64,000 nucleotides of DNA, from the NCBI GenBank assembly GCA_017467275.1, contig JAFTSN010000001.1, positions 62,001 to 126,000 on the forward strand, given 5' to 3'. The position numbers and the translations under genes were made by a program. Shown piece by piece: positions 8,096 to 15,695 of this stretch. This DNA comes from Clostridia bacterium. Its GTDB lineage: Bacteria; Bacillota; Clostridia; Christensenellales; Borkfalkiaceae. The notes beneath the pieces are model-generated. The model was not told the DNA's origin, searched no databases, and saw nothing but the letters and a program-made list of their open reading frames with translations. Position 1 is the first letter of the stretch; every line of letters begins with the position of its first letter.

Positions 8096-10921
8096 TTATT
8101 CCGCCAGCGGGAACGTCACGTTCTTCTCGTCTACGCGCGTGAACGCCGTGACATTCCCGTTAACTACGAGCGTGCAAATCTTCGCCGTGCTTGAAACCGT
8201 GTATACCCCGTCGGAATACGTCGCCGTGTAAGCCGCCTCATAATACGTCCCCTCGATCGCCGTTGCCGTCGTGTCAGAGACCGTGAGATTGACGACCCCG
8301 TCAATATAGTCTTTCATGACCTTGAGCTGATCTTTGCTATACGGGCTATACATTCCCTCAATCAAATGCACGTATTTTTCCGTTTCCTCTGCATTTCTGT
8401 CATTGTAGGCATCAAAGGCGACTTCGTAGACGCTTCTCGAATGCGCCGACGCGCTGTAATCGCCGTAAATCACGCTTTCCACGCCGTCAATTGTCAGCTT
8501 CACGTAACCGACCGCCGAGAACTTACGGAAATAGTTGTTTTCGAGAATTTCAACGATCGCACCGTAATAGGTGTAAACGCCCTGCGCCTCCGCTTTTTCT
8601 AGATTGGCAAAGCCCTCGTTTACAACGTTTAAATATTTTGTCTTTTTATTTGCAAGGCTCGCCGCGTTGTCAAGTCCCTCAAAGCTCATTTCCACGCCGC
8701 CCGCCAAATAGTCGGTGGGTGTGATCAGCGTGCCCGTTTCCACCGTGACGTTGGTAAGGGAAATCAGCTTATCATAGTCGAACTTGGAAAGCTGGGTGCC
8801 CCAACGCATACCCGTGGGGTTGTCGAGACGGATAGACGCACCCTCAAACATCTCAACGTTGAGGAAATTTGCGGTGTAATTCACGTCTTCCGACAAGCAC
8901 ATTTCTGCACCCGCCTTATAAAGCGTTTCTCCCGCGCTCCAACCGATAAATTCTGCGCCGATCGAAGCAATCTTTTTAGCAGAGGGAAGCACGTAGCTTC
9001 CGCTCTCGCGGGTCGTCTCGTTCATATAATAACTATTGTTAAACTTAACCTGCTTTTTGTTTTCGTCGAACAACGCCGCATTAGCATCTTCGTCATACGC
9101 CGTTGCGTCTACAGAGAAGCTCGGATTCGCTTTTACCATGTTTGCATAATATTCATTACGGCTCCCGACGTACCAGAAAAGTTGTTCGCCCTCTTTTAAA
9201 GAAAGCGTTTCGTTCATAGCGGGAATGACCGCGTCCTCCACATAAACCTCATAATCTAAAAGGGTCACGATATTCCCTTCGCCGTCCGCCACCGCAAGAC
9301 CAACGATCACGTTATTCTGCGCCACAGTCACGGCAGGCATGGTCACGACGATCTTACAATCGACTGTCGCTTGCATCCAAACCACCGATTTGGCGTTTGC
9401 GCCCGCATTGACCGTTCCCGCATTGGTCCCCGCATGACGGAAGAAGAAATTGGTGTTATGATTATCGTTTCCGTCATATTTATAAATATTCTCAGCGCAA
9501 TATTCGGGATTTGCCGTGAATCGGTTCAGCTCGGAAAGAGATGTGCCGTAGCGAAAACCTGCGGTTACAACGCCCGTATAATCTGCTTTATTGTTGCTGA
9601 TATAAGCGGTTGCAATCGAAGCAAAGCCGAGCGTCGCTTTCACATAGGAATTTCTAACCGATTCCAAATACCCGTCGCCGCTGATATCGAACGAGGCATT
9701 GATCGCATTATTTGTAATCGCATATGTATTCGTACTGCCGACCACAAACAAAAGCTCGTCGCCCGCCGCAAGATGATAACTGCCGCTATAAGCGTTTTCA
9801 GCGATTGCCGTGCTCCCTGCTCCGCAGTTATTCGACTGCGCCGTGAGATAGGTGTATCCGATCTTGAGTATGGTGGAAATCTTTAAGTTGTTCGCCGTGG
9901 TTGTGAACGCCGCATGCTTGGTCGTGACGACAACGTTTGCTTTCGCTGTCACTTTAATCACCGTTTCATATCCCTGTTGCCCCGCGCTGATCTTACCCGC
10001 ATTGGTACCCGAATAATAGAAGAAGCAATTAATCTTCTTCCCTCCGTCGTATTTATAAACGCTTTCCCCGTTCGATTGCGTGAAGGTGTTGAGCAAATCA
10101 GGCGAGTTGATATCTCCCCAAAGAAGCTTGAAGTTCGCATCCGCGGCGTCGTAGCCCGCCGTATAGCTTGAATCGCGGTTAGTATAAACGTATTGGGCAA
10201 TTTCATTCATACCTACATTCGTCGTGACGTACCCTTTGTTCGTTTCCGCAGAATAGCCGTCCGTCGCAACAACGAAAGAGGGTGCGAGCGCATTAAGCCT
10301 AATCGTGTACGTGTTTGTGCTCCCCACCACAAAGAAAAGCTCGTCGCCCGCCGCAAGATGATAACTGCCGCTATAAGCGTTTTCAGCGATTGCCGTGCTC
10401 CCTGCTCCGCAGTTATTCGACTGTGCCGTGAGATAAGTGGATCCAATCTTGAGTATGGTGGAAATTTTTAAGTTGTTCGCCGTGGTCGTGAAAGCCGCGT
10501 GCTTGGTCGTGACGACAACGTTTGCTTTTGCCGTCACCTTAACGACCGTCTCATATCCCTGTTGCCCCGCGCTGATCTTACCCGCGTTGGACCCCGAATA
10601 ATAGAAGAAACAGTCAATCTTGTTCGTACCATCATATTTGTACACGCTCTCATTGCTCGAAGCAGCAAAATCATTCAACGCCGTGGGGTTTGTGATATCC
10701 CCCCAAAGCAGCTTAAAATTCGCCGTCTCGGTGTCATAGCCGCTCGAAAACGAGCCGCTTGCCTTGTTCCTATGCACATACGAGGCGATTTCCGTCGTTT
10801 GAATCGTCTGCGCCTCTGCACGCACATGTTCGCTTTCAAGCGCACCGATACCGAACGCCGCCGCGATCAGCATAATCAGAACAAATAAAAGCATGGAGAT
10901 TCTTTTTGTTTTCGGTTTCAC
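8096..10921 (-). CDS. Large secreted repeat protein (three tandem ~195-residue domains)
   Basis: I start this at GTG 10921 (941 residues), not at upstream ATGs: AAGGGAG lies about ten bases before it, and a perfect promoter (10964-10992) lies between it and the more upstream ATG at 11011. It begins with a signal peptide (KRISMLLFVLIMLIAAAFGI). Three domains follow, marked by FKLLWGD, ESVYKYDG, KIDCFFYYSGSNAGKISAG, FTTTANNLKISTILKIG, SGSYHLAAGDEL and FVVGSTNTY. The third is diverged (NFFFRHAGTNAGTVNAG). A segment resembling InlB B-repeats (EFIGWSAGETLYKAG) and a ~270-residue C-terminal region with GMRWGTQLSKFDYDKL come next. There is no LPXTG or helix at the end. It is a surface or secreted protein of unknown role. 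Confidence 0.85.
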   Translation of the reverse strand: MKPKTKRISMLLFVLIMLIAAAFGIGALESEHVRAEAQTIQTTEIASYVHRNKASGSFSSGYDTETANFKLLWGDITNPTALNDFAASSNESVYKYDGTNKIDCFFYYSGSNAGKISAGQQGYETVVKVTAKANVVVTTKHAAFTTTANNLKISTILKIGSTYLTAQSNNCGAGSTAIAENAYSGSYHLAAGDELFFVVGSTNTYTIRLNALAPSFVVATDGYSAETNKGYVTTNVGMNEIAQYVYTNRDSSYTAGYDAADANFKLLWGDINSPDLLNTFTQSNGESVYKYDGGKKINCFFYYSGTNAGKISAGQQGYETVIKVTAKANVVVTTKHAAFTTTANNLKISTILKIGYTYLTAQSNNCGAGSTAIAENAYSGSYHLAAGDELLFVVGSTNTYAITNNAINASFDISGDGYLESVRNSYVKATLGFASIATAYISNNKADYTGVVTAGFRYGTSLSELNRFTANPEYCAENIYKYDGNDNHNTNFFFRHAGTNAGTVNAGANAKSVVWMQATVDCKIVVTMPAVTVAQNNVIVGLAVADGEGNIVTLLDYEVYVEDAVIPAMNETLSLKEGEQLFWYVGSRNEYYANMVKANPSFSVDATAYDEDANAALFDENKKQVKFNNSYYMNETTRESGSYVLPSAKKIASIGAEFIGWSAGETLYKAGAEMCLSEDVNYTANFLNVEMFEGASIRLDNPTGMRWGTQLSKFDYDKLISLTNVTVETGTLITPTDYLAGGVEMSFEGLDNAASLANKKTKYLNVVNEGFANLEKAEAQGVYTYYGAIVEILENNYFRKFSAVGYVKLTIDGVESVIYGDYSASAHSRSVYEVAFDAYNDRNAEETEKYVHLIEGMYSPYSKDQLKVMKDYIDGVVNLTVSDTTATAIEGTYYEAAYTATYSDGVYTVSSTAKICTLVVNGNVTAFTRVDEKNVTFPLAE
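9745..10030 (-). repeat. Near-identical tandem DNA repeat, copy 2 (coding)
   Basis: About 285 bases nearly identical to 10330-10615, exactly 585 bases (195 codons) apart, inside the surface protein gene. The first ~90 bases of the two copies are identical, with mostly silent changes after that. This points to a recent domain duplication or gene conversion. Confidence 0.85.
10330..10615 (-). repeat. Near-identical tandem DNA repeat, copy 1 (coding)
   Basis: Partner of 9745-10030, in phase with the 195-residue protein repeat. Such near-identity makes copy-number change by slippage or recombination likely. Confidence 0.85.
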
Positions 10922-10963
10922 TTTACAATACGCTCCCTTATAATTTTTTTGGACTATGCTTGC

Positions 10964-10992
10964 ATTATAAAATGAATTTTTTCCCTTGTCAA
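10964..10992 (-). promoter_or_regulatory. Consensus sigma-A promoter of the surface protein operon
   Basis: TTGACA (10987-10992), a 17-base spacer and TATAAT (10964-10969) on the minus strand, about 43 bases before the GTG at 10921. Both hexamers match the consensus exactly, which decides the start codon of the gene. Confidence 0.85.
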
Positions 10993-11027
10993 TGCCCTTT
11001 TTTCGTTTCAACCAATTTACGAAACAG

Positions 11028-11127
11028 TAAAACCGAAACGTTATATTGAAAAAGCCAAAAAACGAAATCTCAACCCCTTTTTTTAATAATTTTTAAAAGT
11101 TTAAAAACCGAAATTCTAAAACCGAAA
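11028..11127. promoter_or_regulatory. Repeated AAAACCGAAA motifs in the intergenic region
   Basis: AAAACCGAAA occurs at 11029-11038, 11104-11113 and 11118-11127. A further AAACCGAAA lies on the minus strand at 10910-10918, and one more copy at 6139-6148 precedes the other surface gene. Two AraC regulators are adjacent, so these may be operator half-sites. This is inference from recurrence only. Confidence 0.35.
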
Positions 11128-11280
11128 GAACAGCCCTATCACGAAAAGAAAACTGATCTCACACTTTAGCCTACCGTTCCTTCCATTACAATTTAGAAAG
11201 CTTTTCGCTTCCTTTTTAAGATGTTGCCGAATCCTCCATGAAACTATTTTGAATAAAAAAACAGGCAGACAAGAAATTGG

Positions 11281-11320
11281 TATGCACCCCAAAAGTTGGA
11301 CAAACTTTTGGAGGTGCATA
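11281..11320. repeat. Long palindrome resembling an IS3-family end
   Basis: TATGCACCCCAAAAGTT pairs with AACTTTTGGAGGTGCATA (one bulged A) across a five-base GGACA loop. From memory, TGCACCCCAAAAGTT-type sequence is seen at ends of IS3/IS150-group elements. No transposase is present, so this would be a solo remnant. On the plus strand it is followed by TTTTTAT, so it could instead act as a terminator. The rest of 10922-11495 holds the two divergent promoters and no convincing gene. Confidence 0.5.
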
Positions 11321-11358
11321 TTTTTATGAAAAAAGGAAAAAGAATAAACAAAAAATAT

Positions 11359-11387
11359 TTGACAAATGCAAATTATTTCAATATAAT
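11359..11387 (+). promoter_or_regulatory. Consensus promoter ahead of the second AraC-type gene
   Basis: TTGACA (11359-11364), 17 bases, TATAAT (11382-11387). Transcription would begin about 100 bases before the start at 11496, leaving a sizeable 5' leader. Confidence 0.7.
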
Positions 11388-11495
11388 GAAACCATCTTGG
11401 TATTATAATTTTACCATGATAAATTGACGTTTTCAACAGACTTATTGCTTTTTTTGTATGAAAAGTTTACCTATTTGAGTTTTTGGAGGAAATTT

Positions 11496-12326
11496 ATGGC
11501 AGTTAATGTATACGAGGGATTCCGAGACATCTCCTCGGAGATTTTGATAAGCCAAAACGAAAACAATGCGTTCCCCCGCCACTTCCACCGTAACCTTGAG
11601 CTTTTATACGTGCGGAGCGGCATGATGAAATCGAAAATTCACGAGGAAACCTTCGATTGCGGACAGGATGATATCATCTTTGTGCCAAGCTATTACGCGC
11701 ACGAATTTTCCACGCCTGATGCTTCAGACGTCGTTGTCCTCAATATCCCTTACTCGCTGATTTCGGAGCTGAACGACTTCTTCTCCAAATCGCAGCTTGA
11801 TTTTTTCTTGGGCGACAAGGAATACAACAAAAATATCCGAGAGGTTTTAGAGCTGCTGCTGCGCAGTAAAGAAACTTACAATCAGTACACCTTAAAGGGA
11901 TTCGTCTATATTCTTTTCGGATTGCTTATTCACCATTATCCCGCCGTTCAAGCCGCAAAACGAAACAATAATATAGAGCTGATCGTCAAAATTTTAAATT
12001 ATATTGATCAAAACTATCAAAACAACATTTCGCTTGGTGAAATAGCCGAATATTTTAACTATAACAAATATTATATTTCGCGCGTCTTTAACCAATACGT
12101 AGGCAAAAACTTCAAATTTTACTTAAATTCCGTGCGCGTCCAGCATGTGGTCTCGCTCTATTCCATCAACCCTCGCGCCAGCATTTCCTCTCTCGCTTTC
12201 GATTGCGGTTTTGAAAATATGGCAACCTTTTATCGGGCGTTCCGCGAAAATTATTCGATTTCGCCAAAGCTCTTTTTCTCCCGCCCCGCCTCCGTCGCCA
12301 TCGATTACAACGTCGTGAAATTTTAA
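11496..12326 (+). CDS. AraC family transcriptional regulator
   Basis: A 276-residue regulator starting at ATG 11496, which has GGAGGA six bases upstream; longer in-frame starts lack a ribosome site. The N-terminal cupin-like sensor shows AFPRHFHRNLELLYVRSG and FVPSYYAHEFS. The C-terminal AraC domain shows YIDQNYQNNISLGEIAEYFN, YISRVFNQYVGKNF, RVQHVVSLYSINPRA and FDCGFENMATFYRAFRENYS. It is divergent from the surface protein operon, across the intergenic region with the AAAACCGAAA repeats, so it is a likely regulator of that operon. A terminator follows. Confidence 0.88.
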   Translation: MAVNVYEGFRDISSEILISQNENNAFPRHFHRNLELLYVRSGMMKSKIHEETFDCGQDDIIFVPSYYAHEFSTPDASDVVVLNIPYSLISELNDFFSKSQLDFFLGDKEYNKNIREVLELLLRSKETYNQYTLKGFVYILFGLLIHHYPAVQAAKRNNNIELIVKILNYIDQNYQNNISLGEIAEYFNYNKYYISRVFNQYVGKNFKFYLNSVRVQHVVSLYSINPRASISSLAFDCGFENMATFYRAFRENYSISPKLFFSRPASVAIDYNVVKF

Positions 12327-12346
12327 AACTCTTTGCTGTTCCACAA

Positions 12347-12385
12347 AAAAAGAGTGGAAGACTTTGCTTCTTCCGCTCTTTTTTT
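12347..12385 (+). terminator. Rho-independent terminator after the AraC gene
   Basis: AAAGAGTGGAAGA pairs with TCTTCCGCTCTTT (one G-T pair) across a short loop and is followed by a T run. Confidence 0.75.
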
Positions 12386-12455
12386 GCACATTTTTAACAA
12401 CTTTTCCAATGCGGAAAAGTTTATTTTTAAATTTTATTTTTTCCCGCTACTCCGC

Positions 12456-12484
12456 TTGACAAAAGACAGGGAAAGTATTACAAT
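12456..12484 (+). promoter_or_regulatory. Promoter of the antiporter gene
   Basis: TTGACA (12456-12461), 17 bases, TACAAT (12479-12484), 30 bases before the start at 12515. Confidence 0.75.
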
Positions 12485-12514
12485 TTATCGGAACTTGTAA
12501 AAAGAGGTAAACAA

Positions 12515-13798
12515 ATGACTATTTTATTAAGCTTGGCGATTGCACTGTTTGCAGGGCTCATGCTCTCTAGACTGGCAAAACTTGCAAAGCTGCCCGCCGT
12601 GACAGCCTATCTTATCACAGGGATTCTGATCGGACCCTACTGTCTCGGTGCGTTCGGGGTTCACGGTCTCGGTTTCACAAGTATGGAAGAAATCGAAACC
12701 TATTCCATTATTTCCGACGTCGCGCTCGGCTTTATCGCCTTTTCTATCGGCAACGAGTTTAGACTTGCCCAACTTAAAAAGATCGGCAAGCAAGCGACGG
12801 TCATCGGCATTTTACAAGCCGTTACCGCGACGGTGCTCGTCGATATCGCACTCATTGTTTTGCATCTTATTTTAGGAGATAAATTTCCTCTGCCCGCGGC
12901 AATCGTGCTCGGCGCGATCGCTTCAGCAACCGCGCCCGCGGCAACGCTCATGGTCGTGAGACAGTATAAAGCCAAGGGTCCCGTAACGGACACACTCTTG
13001 CCCGTCGTTGCGCTTGACGACGCGGTGGGGCTCGTCCTCTTTGCGATCTCATTCGGCGTTGCGAAAGCCTTTCTCGCCGGGCACGTGGACGTCTTATCCA
13101 TTGTGATCGAGCCCACGCTCGAAGTGCTCGCTTCCCTTGCGCTCGGCACGATCATGGGGTTTTTAATCAGCTTTTTCGAGCGATTCTTCCACTCCCGTTC
13201 CAAGCGGCTTTCCATGTCCGTTGCCTTCGTGCTGTTGACCGTTTCCCTCTGCATGCTGGAATTTGAAATCGGTCGGGTCAAACTTGTCTTTTCGCCCCTT
13301 TTAACCTGTATGATGTTCGGCACGATCTTCTGCAACGTCTGCGATTTCTCCGAGGAGCTTATGGATAGGCTCGACCGCTGGACGGCGCCCATCTTTATCC
13401 TGTTTTTCGTCATTAGCGGCGCCGAGCTTGAGCTCTCCTTATTCGGAAATTGGGTGATCGTCCTCGTCGGCTTCGTCTATATCATTTTCCGCTCGCTCGG
13501 AAAATATTTTGGCGCGGCGGGAAGTTCCAAGCTCATGAAATGCGACCCGAATATTCAAAAATACCTCGGTATAACCCTTTTCCCGCAGGCGGGCGTTGCG
13601 CTCGGTATGGCTATGAAAGCCCACGCGCTCGTAGGGATCGGAACGGTCGTTGCCAATATCACGCTCTTTTCCGTGCTCATCTATGAGTTAGTCGGTCCTT
13701 TCCTTACAAAGCTTGCGCTTCAAAAAGCGGGCGAAATTAATCCCGAGGGAAAAATTTCTGCCAGAAACAACAAAGAACAAGTCACAACGGCGGATTGA
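12515..13798 (+). CDS. Cation:proton antiporter, Kef/NhaP-like
   Basis: A 427-residue polytopic membrane protein with about 12 hydrophobic segments and no C-terminal TrkA domain, so it is a bare antiporter module. LPAVTAYLITGILIGP in the first helices and LPVVALDDAVGLVLFAIS in the middle (paired aspartates expected for ion/proton exchange) mark the monovalent cation:proton antiporter superfamily. It should exchange Na+ or K+ for H+ for pH and salt homeostasis. A good promoter and the ribosome site AGAGGT precede it. It is a single-gene unit; ion specificity cannot be inferred. Confidence 0.88.
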   Translation: MTILLSLAIALFAGLMLSRLAKLAKLPAVTAYLITGILIGPYCLGAFGVHGLGFTSMEEIETYSIISDVALGFIAFSIGNEFRLAQLKKIGKQATVIGILQAVTATVLVDIALIVLHLILGDKFPLPAAIVLGAIASATAPAATLMVVRQYKAKGPVTDTLLPVVALDDAVGLVLFAISFGVAKAFLAGHVDVLSIVIEPTLEVLASLALGTIMGFLISFFERFFHSRSKRLSMSVAFVLLTVSLCMLEFEIGRVKLVFSPLLTCMMFGTIFCNVCDFSEELMDRLDRWTAPIFILFFVISGAELELSLFGNWVIVLVGFVYIIFRSLGKYFGAAGSSKLMKCDPNIQKYLGITLFPQAGVALGMAMKAHALVGIGTVVANITLFSVLIYELVGPFLTKLALQKAGEINPEGKISARNNKEQVTTAD

Positions 13799-13855
13799 CG
13801 TTTATCAAATACTTTAAAAAGTCAAAAAATGATACTTTTTTCCCCTCTTTTGCGC

Positions 13856-13884
13856 TTGTACATGCCCTGACTATCCTTTATAAT
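13856..13884 (+). promoter_or_regulatory. Promoter of the metallophosphatase gene
   Basis: TTGTAC (13856-13861), 17 bases, TATAAT (13879-13884), 50 bases before the start at 13935. Confidence 0.6.
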
Positions 13885-13934
13885 GACTAGTAGTGACATT
13901 TCGTTAACTATGTCTATACATAAAGAGGGATAGC

Positions 13935-15635
13935 ATGAAAAAACTTTTTCATTTCTTCCTTGCCGCTTTGGTTTTATTCGGCGGTTTCGCATTCTTTTCC
14001 GCACCACTTTGTGCCGTTCACTCAAATGCAGAAGCGACAGCCACGACGCTTATTGCCGCTTCGGATTTTCAATCGGGAAGCTTAACGCAAAGACAAACGA
14101 ACATGCGCGAAATCCTTGGCTCCATGGCAGACGACGGGATTACTTCTGCGGACGGTTTTTTCTTCTGCGGCGATTTTTCCGACACGCTTGAAGTTCAAGC
14201 AGATAATGAAGCGGGCGTAAATGCGTTATTGGAAGTAACCGAGGAGGTGGCGCCCTTGGAATCCACCATCCTTTTGCAGGGGAACCACGACGTTGCCGCA
14301 GGGGCGCTGGGCATGAGCCCAAGCGGAAACAACGATCCCGCAAGCGGAAAATACGGCGTCTTTGTCATTAACGAAGACGATTACATGTGGAAAAACAATG
14401 ACGAGGAACGGATAAAAAATACCGCCCGTAATTTAATCGATTACTTAAACGAAAAGCTGGAAGCGCGCTATACCAAGCCCGTGTTCGTCCTTTCGCACTT
14501 GCCCCTCCATTACTCCATGCGAACGGTCGCAGACGGTGACGGACGATATGCAGGGTATATTTTCCATGCCTTGAATGAGGCGAGCGAAAAAGGCTTGAAC
14601 GTCTTTTTCCTGTTCGGACACGACCATTCCAACGGTTGGGACGACTATCTCGGCGGCTCCTCCGTTTTTTTAACTAAGGGCGATTCTATTTTAATCGCAC
14701 AAAACAGCAAGACCGCCTTTAAAGAAGAAGAATTGAACTTCACCTATTTGAACGCAGGCTACGTCGGCTATTATTCAAAGCACAACACAAATACGGACGC
14801 CGCCTTGACGATGACAAGCTATACGATCGATAAAGACAGCGTCTTAATTAAACGTTACGATAAAAACGGCGTCCACAATTTAAAATCGGTGGGTGTGACC
14901 AATGCCTATAAGGGTGAAAACACCTACGAACCGAACACGAAAAGCTACCAATCTCCACAAGACGTCGCGTTAAAAAGCATCACGGACGCTTCGCCCATGG
15001 TCCCCTCTTTCGGGCGCGCGGTGAAGATAACCTCCACGCACGAGGGAATCAAATATTCCTTTGATAAAGAGAATTCTTTGGTGCTAACCCTTTCGATCGG
15101 TCAGGCTTATAAGTTAAAGACATTGGAAATAAACGGCGTTTCAATCGATCCCGACGATATCGTCGACGGAAAATACACCGTCAAAGCAAAAGCTTTAAAC
15201 ACCGTGAACGCGACATACGAGACGCGCGGAAAATATAAGATCACCCGCGAGAACGACAGCTCGAAAGGAACGTTAAAAATCGACCCAAGCGCCTTCTTGA
15301 GCTATTATGAGGGAACGGAGATCACCGTGACGTTGCTTGCGAACAAGGGTTACGCAGTAAAAGCCGTTTATTTGAACGGCAGAAAATTAGAGCCCGTCTC
15401 TGAAAACGTGTATAAATTCCTAATCGAGGAGGGCGAAAATTTCATTAAGACGGAATATGAAGCCGTCGCCGCCCCCGACCCCGAGAATAACGAAACAAAA
15501 GCGCCCTCCGCCGTCCCGCAAGAAAAAACGGGTTGCGGATCGGCGTTAAACGGATATATTTCCGTCGCGCTTATCGTGACCGCATCCGCTTTTCTCTCTT
15601 TAAGAAAACGCTTGAAAGCATCTCGAACCAAATAA
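13935..15635 (+). CDS. Cell-surface calcineurin-like metallophosphatase with C-terminal anchor
   Basis: A 566-residue exported protein. The signal peptide MKKLFHFFLAALVLFGGFAF is followed by a metallophosphatase domain with its metal-binding blocks: AASDFQSG (first block), FFFCGDFSD, LLQGNHDVAAG, VLSHLPLHYS and LFGHDHSNGW. About 200 residues of beta-rich repeats then lead to a tail KTGCGS, a hydrophobic helix and RKRLKASRTK. This tail matches the SGCGG-helix-basic end of the surface protein at 3654, suggesting a shared anchoring signal. Substrate is unknown: phosphoesters, nucleotides or wall polymers are possible. It is transcribed alone, with a terminator behind it. Confidence 0.85.
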   Translation: MKKLFHFFLAALVLFGGFAFFSAPLCAVHSNAEATATTLIAASDFQSGSLTQRQTNMREILGSMADDGITSADGFFFCGDFSDTLEVQADNEAGVNALLEVTEEVAPLESTILLQGNHDVAAGALGMSPSGNNDPASGKYGVFVINEDDYMWKNNDEERIKNTARNLIDYLNEKLEARYTKPVFVLSHLPLHYSMRTVADGDGRYAGYIFHALNEASEKGLNVFFLFGHDHSNGWDDYLGGSSVFLTKGDSILIAQNSKTAFKEEELNFTYLNAGYVGYYSKHNTNTDAALTMTSYTIDKDSVLIKRYDKNGVHNLKSVGVTNAYKGENTYEPNTKSYQSPQDVALKSITDASPMVPSFGRAVKITSTHEGIKYSFDKENSLVLTLSIGQAYKLKTLEINGVSIDPDDIVDGKYTVKAKALNTVNATYETRGKYKITRENDSSKGTLKIDPSAFLSYYEGTEITVTLLANKGYAVKAVYLNGRKLEPVSENVYKFLIEEGENFIKTEYEAVAAPDPENNETKAPSAVPQEKTGCGSALNGYISVALIVTASAFLSLRKRLKASRTK

Positions 15636-15650
15636 ACTTCTTCCCAATAT

Positions 15651-15682
15651 AAAAAACGGCCGCTTGAAAACGGTCGTTTTTG
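15651..15682. terminator. Terminator shared by converging genes
   Basis: AAAAAACGGCCG pairs with CGGTCGTTTTTG across an eight-base loop. T runs on both sides let it serve the metallophosphatase (plus) and the esterase (minus). Confidence 0.75.
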
Positions 15683-15695
15683 TTTCGATTTCTTT

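Noticed and set aside
9745-10615. CRISPR-like array from repeated sequence
   Set aside because: The repeats are long, in phase with the reading frame and encode protein domains; there are no short repeats with unique spacers and no cas genes.
10922-11011. Upstream ATG at 11011 as the start of the large surface protein
   Set aside because: A perfect promoter lies between it and the GTG at 10921; the GTG has a proper ribosome site and leads straight into a signal peptide.
11116-11436. 106-codon hydrophobic frame on the minus strand in the intergenic region
   Set aside because: It runs through the palindrome and antisense to the AraC promoter, lacks a ribosome site and shows no family features.
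12700-13413. 237-codon open frame on the minus strand
   Set aside because: Antisense to the cation antiporter; Ser/Thr-rich low-complexity translation typical of a shadow frame.
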